A DNA stretch of 64,000 bases from Amblyornis subalaris (GCA_018881555.1 JACAXG010000071.1:1710464-1774463); one strand, 5' to 3'; shown: positions 9,536 through 30,925, numbered from the stretch's first letter. Notes: generated from the letters alone by a model not told the origin. Made by a program: numbers and translations.

Positions 9536-11820
9536 TGGCCAACGGTGGTGGAAGCAGGAGGATGGGTGTAGAGAGGGCAAGGGAGGGAGCAGGGCTTTCA
9601 TTTCACTTCTGCCAGCAACACANTGGGGAGAAGAACAAGACCAGGGGGTGGGAAGGGTCTGCGTGTGCAGTGGGTGTTGGTTTGTGGCACGGAGAAGCTG
9701 AACAGTGCAAAAATGGCTTGGAAAAGGTAAAAGGGATGTGAGCTCGGGAGGGAAGAGGTCCGGCCCCAAACGCTGCTGTGCCCTGACATGCCCTGGTCGG
9801 TGGGGCTGGGCCTGGCCGGAGGCAGAGGGGAGAGCTGCAGCAGGCAGCTCTGGGTGCTCCTGTAGTTTCTTTTCCAGTCAAGTGGAGGCAACTGGAGAGT
9901 GTCAGAGCAGCTGGGGATGGGGGCGAGGTGAACGCAGGTCTAGTGGGGAGGGGAAGATCCGGGGCAGGACTGGTGATCTGAGCACGTGGAGCCCTGATGT
10001 TTTGGGCTTCCAGCGGAGCCAGCACCCGGCAGGATCCGGATCCGGACCAGGCTCTGGGGGCNCAGGAGGAGCGAGGAGTTGGGGGCTGTTCCTGGCAGAG
10101 GCAGCAGGGAAGGGCTGCTCACTGCCAGCATGGTGGTGACCCCGTGCTGAGGGGACGGCACTGCCTGACTCCGCAGTGGCTCTGCCACTGTCAGTGCTGC
10201 ACTGATCCCACCAGGCTGGGCGACGAGCAGCCTTTCCCTGAGAACTGCATCCCAGTGAGGGGTGGTGGAGGAGAAACCTCTCCAGCTGGTGCTTTCCTCT
10301 TTTTTTTCCCCCCAGTGTTCCAACAAGGAATGTGTAACACTGGCTCTGGGCTCCCCTAGGCCCTGCAAAGCCCCGAGCTCGGCTGTGTTGGGAAAGGGAC
10401 CTGATCTGTTGGGGGATCTTCTGTTCAGAGAGATGGGAACAGCCCCTTTGACTGCAGCGGGACATGATGGGGCAGAGCCTGCTCAGAGAGAGATGTGGGN
10501 TTTTTTCCTTCTTGATATTTTTCATGCCTCACAATGCTTTTTTGGACTCTGGCAGGTTATTTTTCAAAGTTTTTGGGCCAGGCTTTCCATGAAATCCAAT
10601 TTGCAATTGGAGGAAGTGCTCTGCCAAAGGGAAAGGCAAAGAGCTGCTACAGTGATCCCCCCCCGCCCCTTTCCCCATAGCAGTTTGTATAATCCAAGCA
10701 TATAGCCTCGCTCCCTAAGGGACCCACTCCATTCCACTTGTGGCCTGCAGTGCCACTCTGGGATGGATCCGTGTCAGCACGGCCCCCGTCTGCTGACACC
10801 TTTTGTGGGGCTGGGGAAGGGCCTGCACGGGGCTGGGCAGAGTTTCCCCGGGAAGGAGCGTGTCGTCGCCGCTCTCCAGATGCCCCCCGAGCTCCAGCCG
10901 GTATTTACCGCAGACCTGCCAAAGCCAACCGGCCCGCTGCGTTTTATTTCGGATCAACACAGCGTGGCCACGCTGGGGTGTTGCCTTCCGAAGGGCTGGA
11001 GGCAGAGCGGAGGCTGCGTCGCCGTGGGAAAGGGAGGGAGGAGAGGGATAAATCCTGCAGGCTGCAGAGCTGCTGGCGGGCAGGATGGGTCTGGGCCCCT
11101 GGGGATGCTTGGAACAGGCGGCGCGATAAGGAAATGCACAGATAGGATGCAAAACCGCGCTTAGGCTGTGCACGTTGGCCCTGCTCGCCGTGCACCGGGG
11201 CTTGTTCTTTCCTGCAGAGCACCCGCGAGCACCCAGCACACGCAGGGGGTGTCAGGGACACCTCGGGTTCTGCCGTCGGAGCTGCGATTCGCGGCGTGCC
11301 CCGGGGCACGAACCCCTCCCGGTGACACACGCCCACAGCGCGTCTCCACGGCGGAGCACACGCAGCCCCTCCACGCACGCACACACGCCTCGGAGCTGCT
11401 CCCGCAGGCCTGGGAGAGGACGTGTGGGCCCGAGAAGCTGGGCTGCCTGTATTTTCCTCTTGCCTCCTTCCTCCAGCTGGCTCTTCAGGCCACCGGGAGA
11501 GAGCCAGAGCCTCTCTCCTCCTACACCTCCAACACATAACGCGCGGGGAAGGCTCGCTGCGGCGCCCAACTCTCGTGCAAACGCTAAAAGTTGCTTAGAA
11601 GGGTGAAATCCGAGGAAGCGGAGCTCTCCCAGCCGCTCAGCCACCACAGACCCGGGGTCTGCGTTGAACCGGGGAAAACCCATCGAGGTGCTGGCGATGG
11701 TGGAGCGGGGAAGAGCTGGGGAAGGTGGGAGCCGCTCCCCCCGCCCTGGCCTTTAGCTCTTGTGCTCCGAGATTAGAGAGCCCCGGCCTGGCCGCTCTCC
11801 GGGGAGACAGCGGAGACCTT
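9536..11820. other. Intergenic DNA, nothing recognised
   Basis: About 2.3 kb of GC-rich to balanced unique sequence. I see no CR1 fragment, no tandem array, no conserved coding pattern and no RNA-like fold. Open frames up to about 207 codons occur on both strands but lack any recognisable motif and contain N bases. Confidence 0.5.
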
Positions 11821-11989
11821 TCATGCCTCTTTGAAGAGCCAAGATAGTGTCGGCCTTGGTGCAAGCCCAGGCTGCAGACAGGCCGGGAGGCGCGGGGGCA
11901 GCCGGCTATCTCAGCGTGCTATCACCCTGCCTCCCCCCGCCACCAGCCCCATTCCCACCTCCACTCGCTCCCGGCACTTCGCCATCGGC

Positions 11990-12460
11990 CACCCCGATCT
12001 CTTTTTCTTTTTTTTTTTTTTTCCCCCTTACCCCCCATACCACCTCTTCCCCTTTGCCATTCATTTCTGCGAGGCTCCTTATTTATTTACTTCTGCGCCT
12101 CACTTATTTATTTCTGGTAAAGAGGAGGCTAACAAGTAGCTGGAAGCACTGGCCAATATTTAACTAAGATGGCTGGCCATCAGGTCCCTTTTGTTTGCTT
12201 GCAAATTAATCATCCAGCGCGCAGTCGGCGCCAGGGTAGATTTATCACACACAGAAGGGGGAATGAGGCGGCCGAAGGGAGACAAAGACTGTTCGCACCT
12301 TCCCGCTTTTGATCTTAGATTAGTGCAGCCTCCCTTCATAATACGAGTCTCCGGGGGGCTTCGTCGGGGAGGTCACTCGGAACCGGCGGAAGTTTGCACG
12401 CCATTAGCCAGACGCTGGAATTGGAAATCATAAGCGGCAAACATTTTATTTTCCTGCGCG
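11990..12460. promoter_or_regulatory. Candidate promoter-proximal conserved segment
   Basis: About 2 kb upstream of the presumed transcription start, after a T17 run, lies unique AT-rich sequence. It has CTTATTTATTTACTTC and CACTTATTTATTTC (a near-duplicate pair), CCAATATTTAACTAAG followed by a YY1-like AAGATGGC word near 12167, GCAAATTAATCATCC, TTTATCACAC and CTTAGATTAGTG. It ends at a CpG block. The combination suggests a proximal regulatory module, by inference. Confidence 0.35.
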
Positions 12461-12955
12461 GGTGGGTGCGGAGCGCGGCGCAAGGTGCGGGGCGGGCGCG
12501 GAGGGCGGCGGCGACTCCGGTCGGTGCCGCGGCGCCGAGGGCGCGCTCCGGCGGGGCGGGCGCGGGGGCCGGGGCGCGGCGGGGCCGGGGGCGGCCGCGC
12601 TTGTCCCGCGGGAGCCCGCGGGCACCTCCCGGTCCCCGTGAGAGAGCGGCGGCCCGCTCCGGGTAAATCGCAGCGAACTTCTTGAAGCCGCCGGGCGTTT
12701 GCCGTGGGCGCTGATAAAGGGAAAGCGTAGGGTTCGGGGGTTCCCAGCGCGGCAGGAGCCCGAGAACCGGTTCCGAGCAGAGGTTGGAAAGACTGGCTCT
12801 CCTCGTCGATAACCAGCCGCACAGCGCAGCCGAGCGCTGCGCGGGTAGCCAGGCTCCTGGCTTCGTGGAACACATCAGACTTCCCCCCCCCCATCCTCTT
12901 TGAACGCATTACTCCCGCTTCCTTTCCTCCCTCCTCCTCTTTTCACCCCCACCCC
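12461..12955. other. CpG-rich block upstream of the promoter
   Basis: Very CpG-dense from about 12470 to 12660, then moderately GC-rich. It may be part of the promoter CpG island complex. Mammals have an antisense lncRNA, TBX3-AS1, head-to-head with TBX3, and such a transcript could start here, but nothing in the sequence proves it. Confidence 0.45.
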
Positions 12956-13110
12956 CGACCAAAGGGGAGATATTTTGGTGAATGCAAAGCGATCCTAGAC
13001 GCTGGTTACTACAGGGACTTCACCAAGCTGGCGCCAAGCGCTCTTAACCATGTGCGTCAAAAATGCAATGTTAGAAGAGCTAATCACTTTAGAGGTTCCG
13101 CTCCCATCTG
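12956..13110. promoter_or_regulatory. Candidate promoter-proximal element
   Basis: A balanced-composition unique island between two CpG-rich blocks, with AGATATTTTGGTGAATGC, GGTTACTACAGGG, CTTGGCGCCAG (reverse reading near 13030), CAAAAATGCAATG and GCTAATCACTTTAG. Position and sharp composition edges suggest a conserved element. Function is unknown. Confidence 0.3.
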
Positions 13111-14365
13111 CGCGCAGCCAGCGCCGAGCCCCCGCGCTCCCCCGCTCCGCTCCCGGAGGATTATCCTCCCCTCTTTAAAGNAGGGTGGGGGGCGTCAGGA
13201 GATCCCCCCCCTCCCCAGGAGAGGGTAATGATTCGGCACCTCCCGGCGCTGGGGTGTCCTGCCTGACACACGCGTGGGCGCCCCGTGCCCCGCGTGCCCA
13301 CGACAAGCACAGTCGCAAGCCCCCTCTTGCTGCCCTGCACTGTCGCTAACACCCCCTCCCCCCTCCCCAAAGGAATATATCTCCCCAGAAACTTCCCAAG
13401 AGAATCCTGCCCGGCTCTTCCCTCTCCGTGGGGTCGGATCAGACCCACTCGTGACGCNTTCCCCGGGGGGTGGCTGGCTCCGTGCGAGCCTGGGCCCGGG
13501 GGTAACCCGGAGCTGGGCCCCCCCCCCGCGCGGCGCTGCCCCGGCCCGGGCGCAGGGAAAGCCGCACTTCCCGTCTCCTCCCCGCGCACCTCGTGGAAGA
13601 GGAGGGGTGTGGGAGCGTAACCCTCTCGGCGCCGGTGCCAGCCGAGTGGCCTTAATCCTCAACGCCGAAGAAAGAAAGGGGGGAAAAAAAGGAATANTAA
13701 ATAAATAAAAATCCCATTTTCCAGCGGCCCCCCGCTTCCCTCCCCGCAGCCGCCGCGATCAGCAGCCGCCGGGGCCGGGGCCGAGCCGGCGGCGGCCGCC
13801 GCCCGCCCGCCGCAGCCTCCAGCCGCCCACCACAACAATGATAGCGGCGGCCGCGGCCGCCGGAGCCGCCGGAGCCGAGCTCCGAGCCGGGGGAAGACCC
13901 GCAGAGCCACCCCCCGGGCCCCGGAGCTCACCCCCGGATTCGCGGGGGGCAGGAAAGCGCCCGGATCCCGGCCTGGAGGCGCCCTTTAAAGCCAGCAACT
14001 TTCCCGGGGAGGGGAGAAGCGGCGCGGGGGCAGCGGCAGGGCTGTGACACCGAGCCGGCGGCCGCGGCGCGGCGGGGATGGCATGGGCGTGCGGCGCGGC
14101 GGCCTCCCGAGGTGGGGCCGGGCCGGGGGGGGACACGGGGGGTGCCCCCCGCTACGGCACCGGCGGCGTTTCGGGAAGGGGGGCACCGGATTCGGAGCCC
14201 CCTCGCTGGCGGCGCTCGGGAAGCTCCTACCGGGGAGAGCGGCCGGGCAGTGCCCGGGCTGCCGGGGCGGCGGGAGGCCGGGGCCGGGGGGCGAGGCGGC
14301 CCCCAGCACCCCCCTAGAGGCGGGCGCTGCCGGCCCCTTCCCTCCTCCCTCCCTGCTCCCTCCCC
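13111..14365. other. TBX3: Promoter CpG island of TBX3
   Basis: About 1.25 kb of CpG-dense DNA ending just upstream of the putative core promoter. It includes GCC/GGC-rich runs around 13780-13870. CpG islands at the promoter are usual for TBX2/TBX3-class developmental regulators. Open frames on both strands through the island are composition artefacts. Confidence 0.65.
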
Positions 14366-14369
14366 TCTG

Positions 14370-14620
14370 ATCATGTTGACATATTCACACGGCCCGAAGT
14401 ACTAGTGATGCTTTGCTGCAGCGTTACAGTTTCCGACACCTTCTTTTTATAACTCGGCGCTGTCCCCCTCCACCCGAGCTGTCAGAACCCCGCCTATGGA
14501 GCCTCACAATTGGTCCGAAAGCGTCAAAGAGCCAATCAAGGCGGCTCCAGCTCCCCTGTAACCCACAACACATCCCTACGATCGGGTGCACGCAGAGCAC
14601 AGACTCACAGGGAATTCTCA
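14370..14620 (+). promoter_or_regulatory. TBX3: TBX3 core promoter region with paired CCAAT boxes
   Basis: Between the CpG island and the pyrimidine-rich leader lie two CCAAT boxes in opposite orientation: ATTGG at 14509-14513 and CCAAT at 14532-14536 (NF-Y type). A weak TATA-like word TTTATAAC lies at 14446-14453 and a T-box half-site core TCACAC at 14385-14390. If the CCAAT boxes act at their usual distance of 60-100 bp, transcription would start near 14600-14640, at the start of the pyrimidine-rich leader. The exact start site cannot be fixed from sequence alone. Confidence 0.55.
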
Positions 14621-14875
14621 GAGCCGAGAGGCTCCTTCTCCCTCTCTCTTCTCTCTCTTTCTCTTTTCCTCTCTTTCTCCCTCCCCCCTTTTTCTCTTCC
14701 TTTCTCTTTCCCTCTCTCTTTCTCTCTCTCTTTTGCGGAGACAACAGTAGAATTCTGCCAGATTTTTTTTTTTTTTTTTAAGGCAGAGCGAAAGAGAAAG
14801 AGAGGGGGCGAAAATAAATTAAAAAAAAAAAAAACAAAAACAACAGGAGGAGGGTGAAAGAAAGAAGAGATCCTG

Positions 14876-14896
14876 ATGGAAATCAGGGCACCCTGA
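14876..14896 (+). other. uORF 1 in TBX3 leader (6 codons)
   Basis: ATG GAA ATC AGG GCA CCC TGA. It is fully contained in the presumed 5' UTR. Confidence 0.5.
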
Positions 14897-15396
14897 CCGG
14901 CTCCTGCTTGGGGAGTGAGGAAGGCAAGGCGGAAACGAGATTTCCCTACAAGTTTTTGCTGCTGAAGGTTGCTCAGGAGCCTTCTTCGGCCGGCGAGGGG
15001 GGGTGGGTTTGTTTGCTTCTTTCTGCTTTCCCTCCTTTCCCAGCCTCTGCTCTGCAGCCNGACCGTACGGAGGAAAGGTGGAGGGGTGGGGGGGAGGGGG
15101 CAGAGAGCCAGCCACCCAAAAAGAAAACCCAGCTCCGAGCCGTCACCCTCCGCCACGGAAGAAGAGAAGGGGGATTGGGACTAAGAGAAAAAAAGAAGAA
15201 GAAAAAAAAAAGGATTTCGGCTCGTCCAGCCTTTCTGCGGCAACAGGAGCAGACAGCGAACCCGGTGGATTTTTTTTTCCCCTTCTTCGGCGTTTCTTTT
15301 CCAGCGCAAGGACTTCCACTCAGGAAAAAAAACGCAAACAACTAAAAGGCAAAACAAAACCTCAGAGACCGAACACGAGAAAAAGCAAGACTAATA

Positions 15397-15468
15397 ATGA
15401 ACAATCCTGTTAATCCGCTGTCCCGAGGGCTGGGGATGTGCCCCGGCTCGGGAAGTTGTAGGCTGTAG
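15397..15468 (+). other. uORF 2 in TBX3 leader (23 codons)
   Basis: An ATG at 15397 (context ATAATGA, A at -3) opens a 23-codon frame ending with TAG at 15466-15468. A second in-frame ATG lies at its 14th codon. It is the longest uORF of the leader and has the best start context of the four. Confidence 0.5.
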
Positions 15469-15486
15469 AAGTTCTGCCTCTCCCTC

Positions 15487-15504
15487 ATGTACTGTGCTGT
15501 GTAG
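15487..15504 (+). other. uORF 3 in TBX3 leader (5 codons)
   Basis: ATG TAC TGT GCT GTG TAG. It lies 19 bp after uORF 2 and about 160 bp before the main start. Confidence 0.45.
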
Positions 15505-15598
15505 AGCTTGTTTCCCCTCACCCTAATTTTTTTTTTTTTTTTTTTTTTTTGGTGCTTTGTTGCTGTTATTGTTATTATCTTAATTTTTCTTCTTCACG

Positions 15599-15610
15599 AT
15601 GTGCTGTTAG
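15599..15610 (+). other. uORF 4 in TBX3 leader (3 codons)
   Basis: ATG TGC TGT TAG ends 50 bp before the TBX3 start codon. As I recall the human leader, it has a similar minimal ORF (ATG TGC TGC TGT stop) at the equivalent place, suggesting conservation. So short an ORF would leave little time for re-initiation and could dampen translation. Confidence 0.5.
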
Positions 15611-15639
15611 AAACCACTCCGGGACTACTCCAGCAGTAG

Positions 15640-26461
<10,822 letters not shown>

Positions 26462-27513
26462 CCCCCCGGCCTCCGGGAGCTCATTTCAAATCAGTCTCGC
26501 AGTGCACTTTGTTTGAAAGAAACCACATCCTCCGCCCCGCGAGTGTTTTCTTCCCCCCTCCTTTATTTTTTTTTTTTTTCTTCCTCTTTCCCTTTTTGTT
26601 TTTTTTTTTTTTTAATATAAAATCCCGCGGCGTTGTGCGCGTGCTTGTCAACAAAAAGGTATCTGGTGGAGCAGGGGGGAGAAGGTCGGGGATGGGGGAG
26701 CAGAGCCGAGCTGGGAGCGCTGGGTCGGAGGCTCCTCACAGGGAGCAGACGGGCCGGGTCGAGGCACCGGTGGGGTTTGTGGCATCCTCCTTTTTTTTTT
26801 TTTTTTTTAACAGTGTAAAAAAAACCAACAAACCAAAACCAAAACACCCTAGGAAGGAAAAAAAAAAAAAGAAAAAAAAGAAAAAAAAAAAACACCTAAA
26901 AGAAAAAAATAAAACAAAAAAAATCAAACAAACTTACGAATAAAAATTAAGTAAGAGAAGTGATTTTTTTTCTCTCCGAAAGAAAAGTGTGTGAGTAAGT
27001 CGCATATTGGTTCTTCAACAGTTGTTTCCTGGGCGGGTTGTTAACGACAACCCCCTTAGTCGATATTAAGGGAAGCTGTGCGTTTAAAATATTATTGTGA
27101 TGTCTGAGAGCCGGTTGGTGGCTTTTTTTTGCATGTTCCATAGTAGTCTGCTTCTTTTTTTTTTGGGGGGGGGGAGTATTTTTTATTTCAGTGGGGTTTT
27201 GTTGTTTATTTTTAATGCTCGTTTCAAATCCCAGGGAAAAAAATTATTATTAATAATAATAAAAACAAAAATAAGACCTTTGTCCCTCTACCTAAAACAT
27301 CCTCCCTGTAGCAAAAAAAGTAAGAAGTGTAGCTGGAAAGAAAAAAAAAGTGAATTTATTTTATCTAAAAACCTCTGTAGCTTGATTGTAGGTTTATCAC
27401 AGCTTTCCCTCTTTAATTGTATATGCAATAACAAGGTTTAAACATACTGAGAAGAAGAAAAGAGCGGACACTATTATTAAAACAAAGTATTTATGTAATT
27501 ATTTGATAACTCT

Positions 27514-27585
27514 TGTAAATACGTGGAATATGAATACTCGAAATTAAACTTTAATTTATTGACATTGTACATATCTCTGTAAATA
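27514..27585 (+). promoter_or_regulatory. TBX3: Cluster of three Pumilio response elements
   Basis: TGTAAATA at 27514-27521, TGTACATA at 27566-27573 and TGTAAATA at 27578-27585 each match the PUM consensus UGUANAUA. A near match TGTATATG lies near 27419. The sites flank an ATTAAA at 27543, and UGUA is also the CFIm recognition core, so they could alternatively serve 3'-end processing. Confidence 0.6.
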
Positions 27586-28275
27586 CGACTGCAGCTGTCT
27601 TCTTTTTTTTTTTTTTTTCCTTCTGTTTTTATTTTTAGTCGTTTTCATTTCAAGTTCGTAATTCCTTTAAACGTAGATCCCGACCCAGGGGAGAAATTCC
27701 CCCATTTCTGAGGGCTCACTTTTTAAATCGGAGCTCAGCCCAGGAAAACCTCGTCCTTTTGTAAAGGAGCCGAATGCAAAAGGCAAAGCAGAGAGAAACC
27801 AAATTAATCAAAGACCTTAAAAAAATTTCAAAGAGAGAGAAAGAAAAAGCAGTGTGCCATGGTAGCTTTTAATCCTCGATTCCTTCAGTGTTCAAAGTGC
27901 TACTTACCGTATAAAATGTCAACAACAACAAAATTCTATGAGTTTATACACGACAACAGGCTTCTCCAGTGGCTTGAGAGAAAAAAAAAAGGTGAAGATT
28001 CTAGGATTTTCTTGACTTTNTGTTATTTCTCCCCGTTTCCTCGGTGTGTCAGAAAACAACCCCGCGATGGAGTTTTACTACTGTGCTTATTGTTGTCTTT
28101 GTTTGAGTGAGTGCATATTTTCTTGGGTTGAAAGTCAGGTGCTCAGAGCTGGTTCAAAGAAAAAAAAAAAAAATGAAGGTATATTTTGTGTTATATAAAT
28201 GTTGAGAAGTTCTTGCTATTTTTNTTTTCTGTAATTTTTTTTTTTTTTTNCCCTTTTAAAAGTCACTGAAGTTTC

Positions 28276-28281
28276 AATAAA
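28276..28281 (+). terminator. TBX3: TBX3 polyadenylation signal AATAAA
   Basis: AATAAA in the context TTTCAATAAATTTTTATTG, followed by GU-rich TGTCTTGGGCGTACTGTG at about 28293-28310. This places cleavage near 28295-28305. U-rich sequence upstream is typical of an efficient site. Confidence 0.8.
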
Positions 28282-28304
28282 TTTTTATTGAAATGTCTTG
28301 GGCG

Positions 28305-28600
28305 TACTGTGAAATGCCTTCACCCCAACCCTCCCCAAAGTGCCTGGGAGGATGGAGGGGTTGAAAGATATATATCCCTCTTCTGCCTTGCTCCTCCACC
28401 CCCCCTTCCCCTTCCCAATATTAAGATATTTCTCCTGGAAGGAGCCAGTACGAACCAGTCGAGGTGGTGTCATTTGAATTGTTTGGGGGGGGAAGGACGA
28501 GTTTTAAGCGAGCTGTTTAATGTACCTTTTCCGTCTTTATCCCTCTCGCTTTTAAAGTCGATCCAGAGGCTACTAAAGCCACCTCTTTTAATGGAACGAT
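28305..28600. other. Downstream flank, nothing recognised
   Basis: Unique GC-balanced DNA just after the TBX3 poly(A) site, with C-runs and a G-run near 28482. No gene or repeat. Confidence 0.5.
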
Positions 28601-28720
28601 ATTAAGTGGCGTTTGAAAAGTTAATGAGAAAGGCTCAGCTATGCTTTTATCTGTCATAAATTAATAACGCAAAAGTGAAGAATTAGAGAATAGATCGGTT
28701 AAATTTTAATGCAGAGCCCT
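28600..28720. promoter_or_regulatory. Candidate regulatory segment
   Basis: AT-rich unique DNA with TTAATGAGAAAGGC, CATAAATTAATAACGC, GAATTAGAG and TTAAATTTTAATGC. Enhancer-like composition immediately 3' of TBX3. Confidence 0.28.
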
Positions 28721-29039
28721 CCTTCAAAGTTTCCAGGTAAAGCGCTCAGGAGTTAGGGGATGGCGTTGCTGGGCTNGTTTTCCTCTCCTGTCCGGGCAGA
28801 GGATTTGGCTTTTCCAGTCGGTTATCACCTGGAAATACATAATTTTTTAAAATTTATTTACCCCCTTTCCACTGGAATCTCCCCTTCTCGCCCTTACGCT
28901 NGCGATGTATCGAGATTAAGCCGGCAAATGGCTGGAACGGGGACAGACATCCAGGCTGCAGCCTGGACCAGTGGCCTGGGAGGTCACTGAGAGGAGAACT
29001 GAGGAGAGCTGGCAGCCCCTGCCTGTAGCTCTGCCAGTC

Positions 29040-29190
29040 TATGAGCACATCCTTTAGCAGAACATATATATTTCTTGTTAATGAGATTTTTTTTTCCCCC
29101 ATCCCTTCAACAGTTAGTGGCCCGTATATTGAAAAGTGATTCATCCTCCGCCAGTAATAAATATTATAAGGATGTACTTCCAGCCCGTAT
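29040..29190. promoter_or_regulatory. Candidate regulatory segment
   Basis: AT-rich unique sequence with CATATATATTTC, TTGTTAATGAG, AAAAGTGATTCATCC and CAGTAATAAATATTATAAGG, sharply bounded by GC-rich DNA on the right. Confidence 0.27.
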
Positions 29191-29199
29191 CCTGTTTTA

Positions 29200-30184
29200 T
29201 GCTCTGCCTACCCCTCGGCCCGCGGCCCCCGGTTCCTGCGCAGGCGAGATAAAGGGAGATCCAGCGGGTGAAAGTGGCGATAAAGTCTTTTTCCCCCCGA
29301 NTTTTTAATTTAAAAATCCCCCCGCGAACATCAAACTGCTCAGGTTCCCCTCGTGGGGGAACGNGACCCTTCCCATTTCACCTCAGGGGTCGGGGGTTAT
29401 TTTAAACCCACGGTGCTTCAGTGGGGGAAAGGTTTGGGCTGAGCAGGATTTTTTCTCTCCCTCTTCCCCTGCCCTCGGATGGCCCAAGGTGGTGGCTGCT
29501 GGAAATGTCACTCGAGCTGATGCTCCCCTCAGCTGGCCCGGGCGCGGGGGGGCTTTTAGGGACAGAGGTGGCGTCGGGTCTGGAAAAGAAGTAGAAAAGA
29601 ATCCACCCGAAGAAGGAGGCAGCGGCTGCGCGGCCGGCCCGAAGGCTGCAGCCCCGCGAGCCGGTTTCCACACGGATCCTCCACGCGGGTGGGAGCGGGA
29701 GNCGCTCCGGGAGGGGGAATCCGCTCCCGAGGGGAGCACGTCGGGGGGACAGAGCCCTTCCAGCCCCTCCGGGCGGTGCCGTCATCCCCCATGCCTTCCA
29801 CGGCGCTCAACTTTCCCCTCTGCTCCGAGCTCCGGCCTTGGGGGCAGCNCCAGGGCACCTTTCCGTGACAGAGCCCACAGCCCCTTCGCTCCCTTCTGTT
29901 GGCTCCAGCAGTGATGGGGCAACCTCTACCTTTTCCCTCTCCCCGCTGCCGGTCCCNCAAATCGCTCTTAGAGGGGGAAAGTGGCTATGATCTGTGTACG
30001 TGAGGGGAAAATTTCCTAGCTGGCGAGGGAATTCGCTGCTGATGGTCAGCGGAAAGCAGCAGACACCCACCCCAAGCCGCCTTCCCCGTGTCGCTTTCCT
30101 GCCGGCCCAGGAGCCCCGGTAGCCGCCCCGCAGGCCAGGCGGGCACCGGCAGCCCCGGGGCGCCGCAGAACCCGAGCCCACCAT
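29200..30184. other. GC-rich intergenic DNA
   Basis: GC-rich unique sequence with several N bases. Open frames on both strands without recognisable domains. No mobile element. Confidence 0.5.
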
Positions 30185-30485
30185 TTATTCTTTTAAAGGC
30201 TGAGGGTGCAGCCTGATTGATTTAAACCCCCCTTTTCCACGGGCCTGACGCTGACCTCCCCCTCGCCATGCCCTTGCAAGAAATCCGTGTACCGCAGGTG
30301 TAACTCTGACTTGCAAATGGCTTTATCTCTTGTGTATCTTATTTGTATATAGTCACGTTAATGAGTAACTCTTGTGGCGCTTGTGGATGGAGGTAAACAG
30401 CGAGCAATCTCTGTGGATTATCCTGTCTATTACTCACCTGGCGCCTGTCTTGATATCCTCAATGGTTTTATGGCTGATGCAGGCG
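30185..30485. promoter_or_regulatory. Candidate conserved regulatory element downstream of TBX3
   Basis: Unique sequence between CpG-rich blocks with CTGATTGATTTAAACC, CTTGCAAATGGC, TTATCTCTTGTG (GATA-like), TTTGTATATAGTCACG, GTTAATGAGTAAC, GGTAAACAGCG (forkhead-like GTAAACA) and TGATATCC words. About 300 bp of balanced composition inside very GC-rich DNA suggests selection. Regulatory role inferred. Confidence 0.35.
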
Positions 30486-30925
30486 ACCCGGCGCTGGGTG
30501 GGGGGTGGCCGGCGGCGGGGGGGGCTCCGGCGGGGCGCCGGCGCCACCTCTCGGGCAGCCCGAGCAGCGCCCGGAGACCCCCGAAGGGACCCACGGCCCG
30601 CGGGAGGGGGCACGGAACGCAGCGAGGGGGAACTCGGGGGGAGGCGGGGTGAGACAGCATCCCACACCCCCAAGCCCCGACCCCCGGCCGGGCAGCGCGG
30701 CGGAGCTGGCCGCAGGCTCTGCCCGGAGCCGGCTTTTACCCACGGGAGTTTTACCCCCGAGTCCAAAGTCTCTGGGAAAGCGGGGCTGCGGCCGCGCCGT
30801 GGGGATGGAGGGGGGAAGAGCCACGAAGCCCTCCCCGGAGCCGCAGCGGCCCGGGGGGCAGCGCGACACCGACACCCCGGCGGGGCGGGCACGGCCGCCG
30901 CCGGCGCGCTCGGCCCACGCTCCGC
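30486..30925. other. CpG-rich block downstream of TBX3
   Basis: CpG-dense sequence with open frames on both strands attributable to composition. Could be a second developmental CpG island or a non-coding RNA promoter; no direct evidence. Confidence 0.5.

Larger units (their letters stand above)
26462..28300 (+). other. TBX3: TBX3 3' UTR
   Basis: About 1.84 kb from the stop codon to the expected cleavage site near 28300. It contains U-runs (26565-26615, 26791-26808), an A-rich run (26817-26930), ARE-type ATTTA words and AT-rich conserved-looking sequence at 27470-27600, three Pumilio-type sites, and a G-run near 27164. A possible earlier polyadenylation hexamer ATTAAA is at 27543-27548. Confidence 0.85.

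Noticed and set aside
27240..27275. AATAAA-like words in a TAA/AAT-rich run of the 3' UTR
   Set aside because: They are part of simple AT-rich sequence without a clear GU-rich downstream element; 28276 is better.
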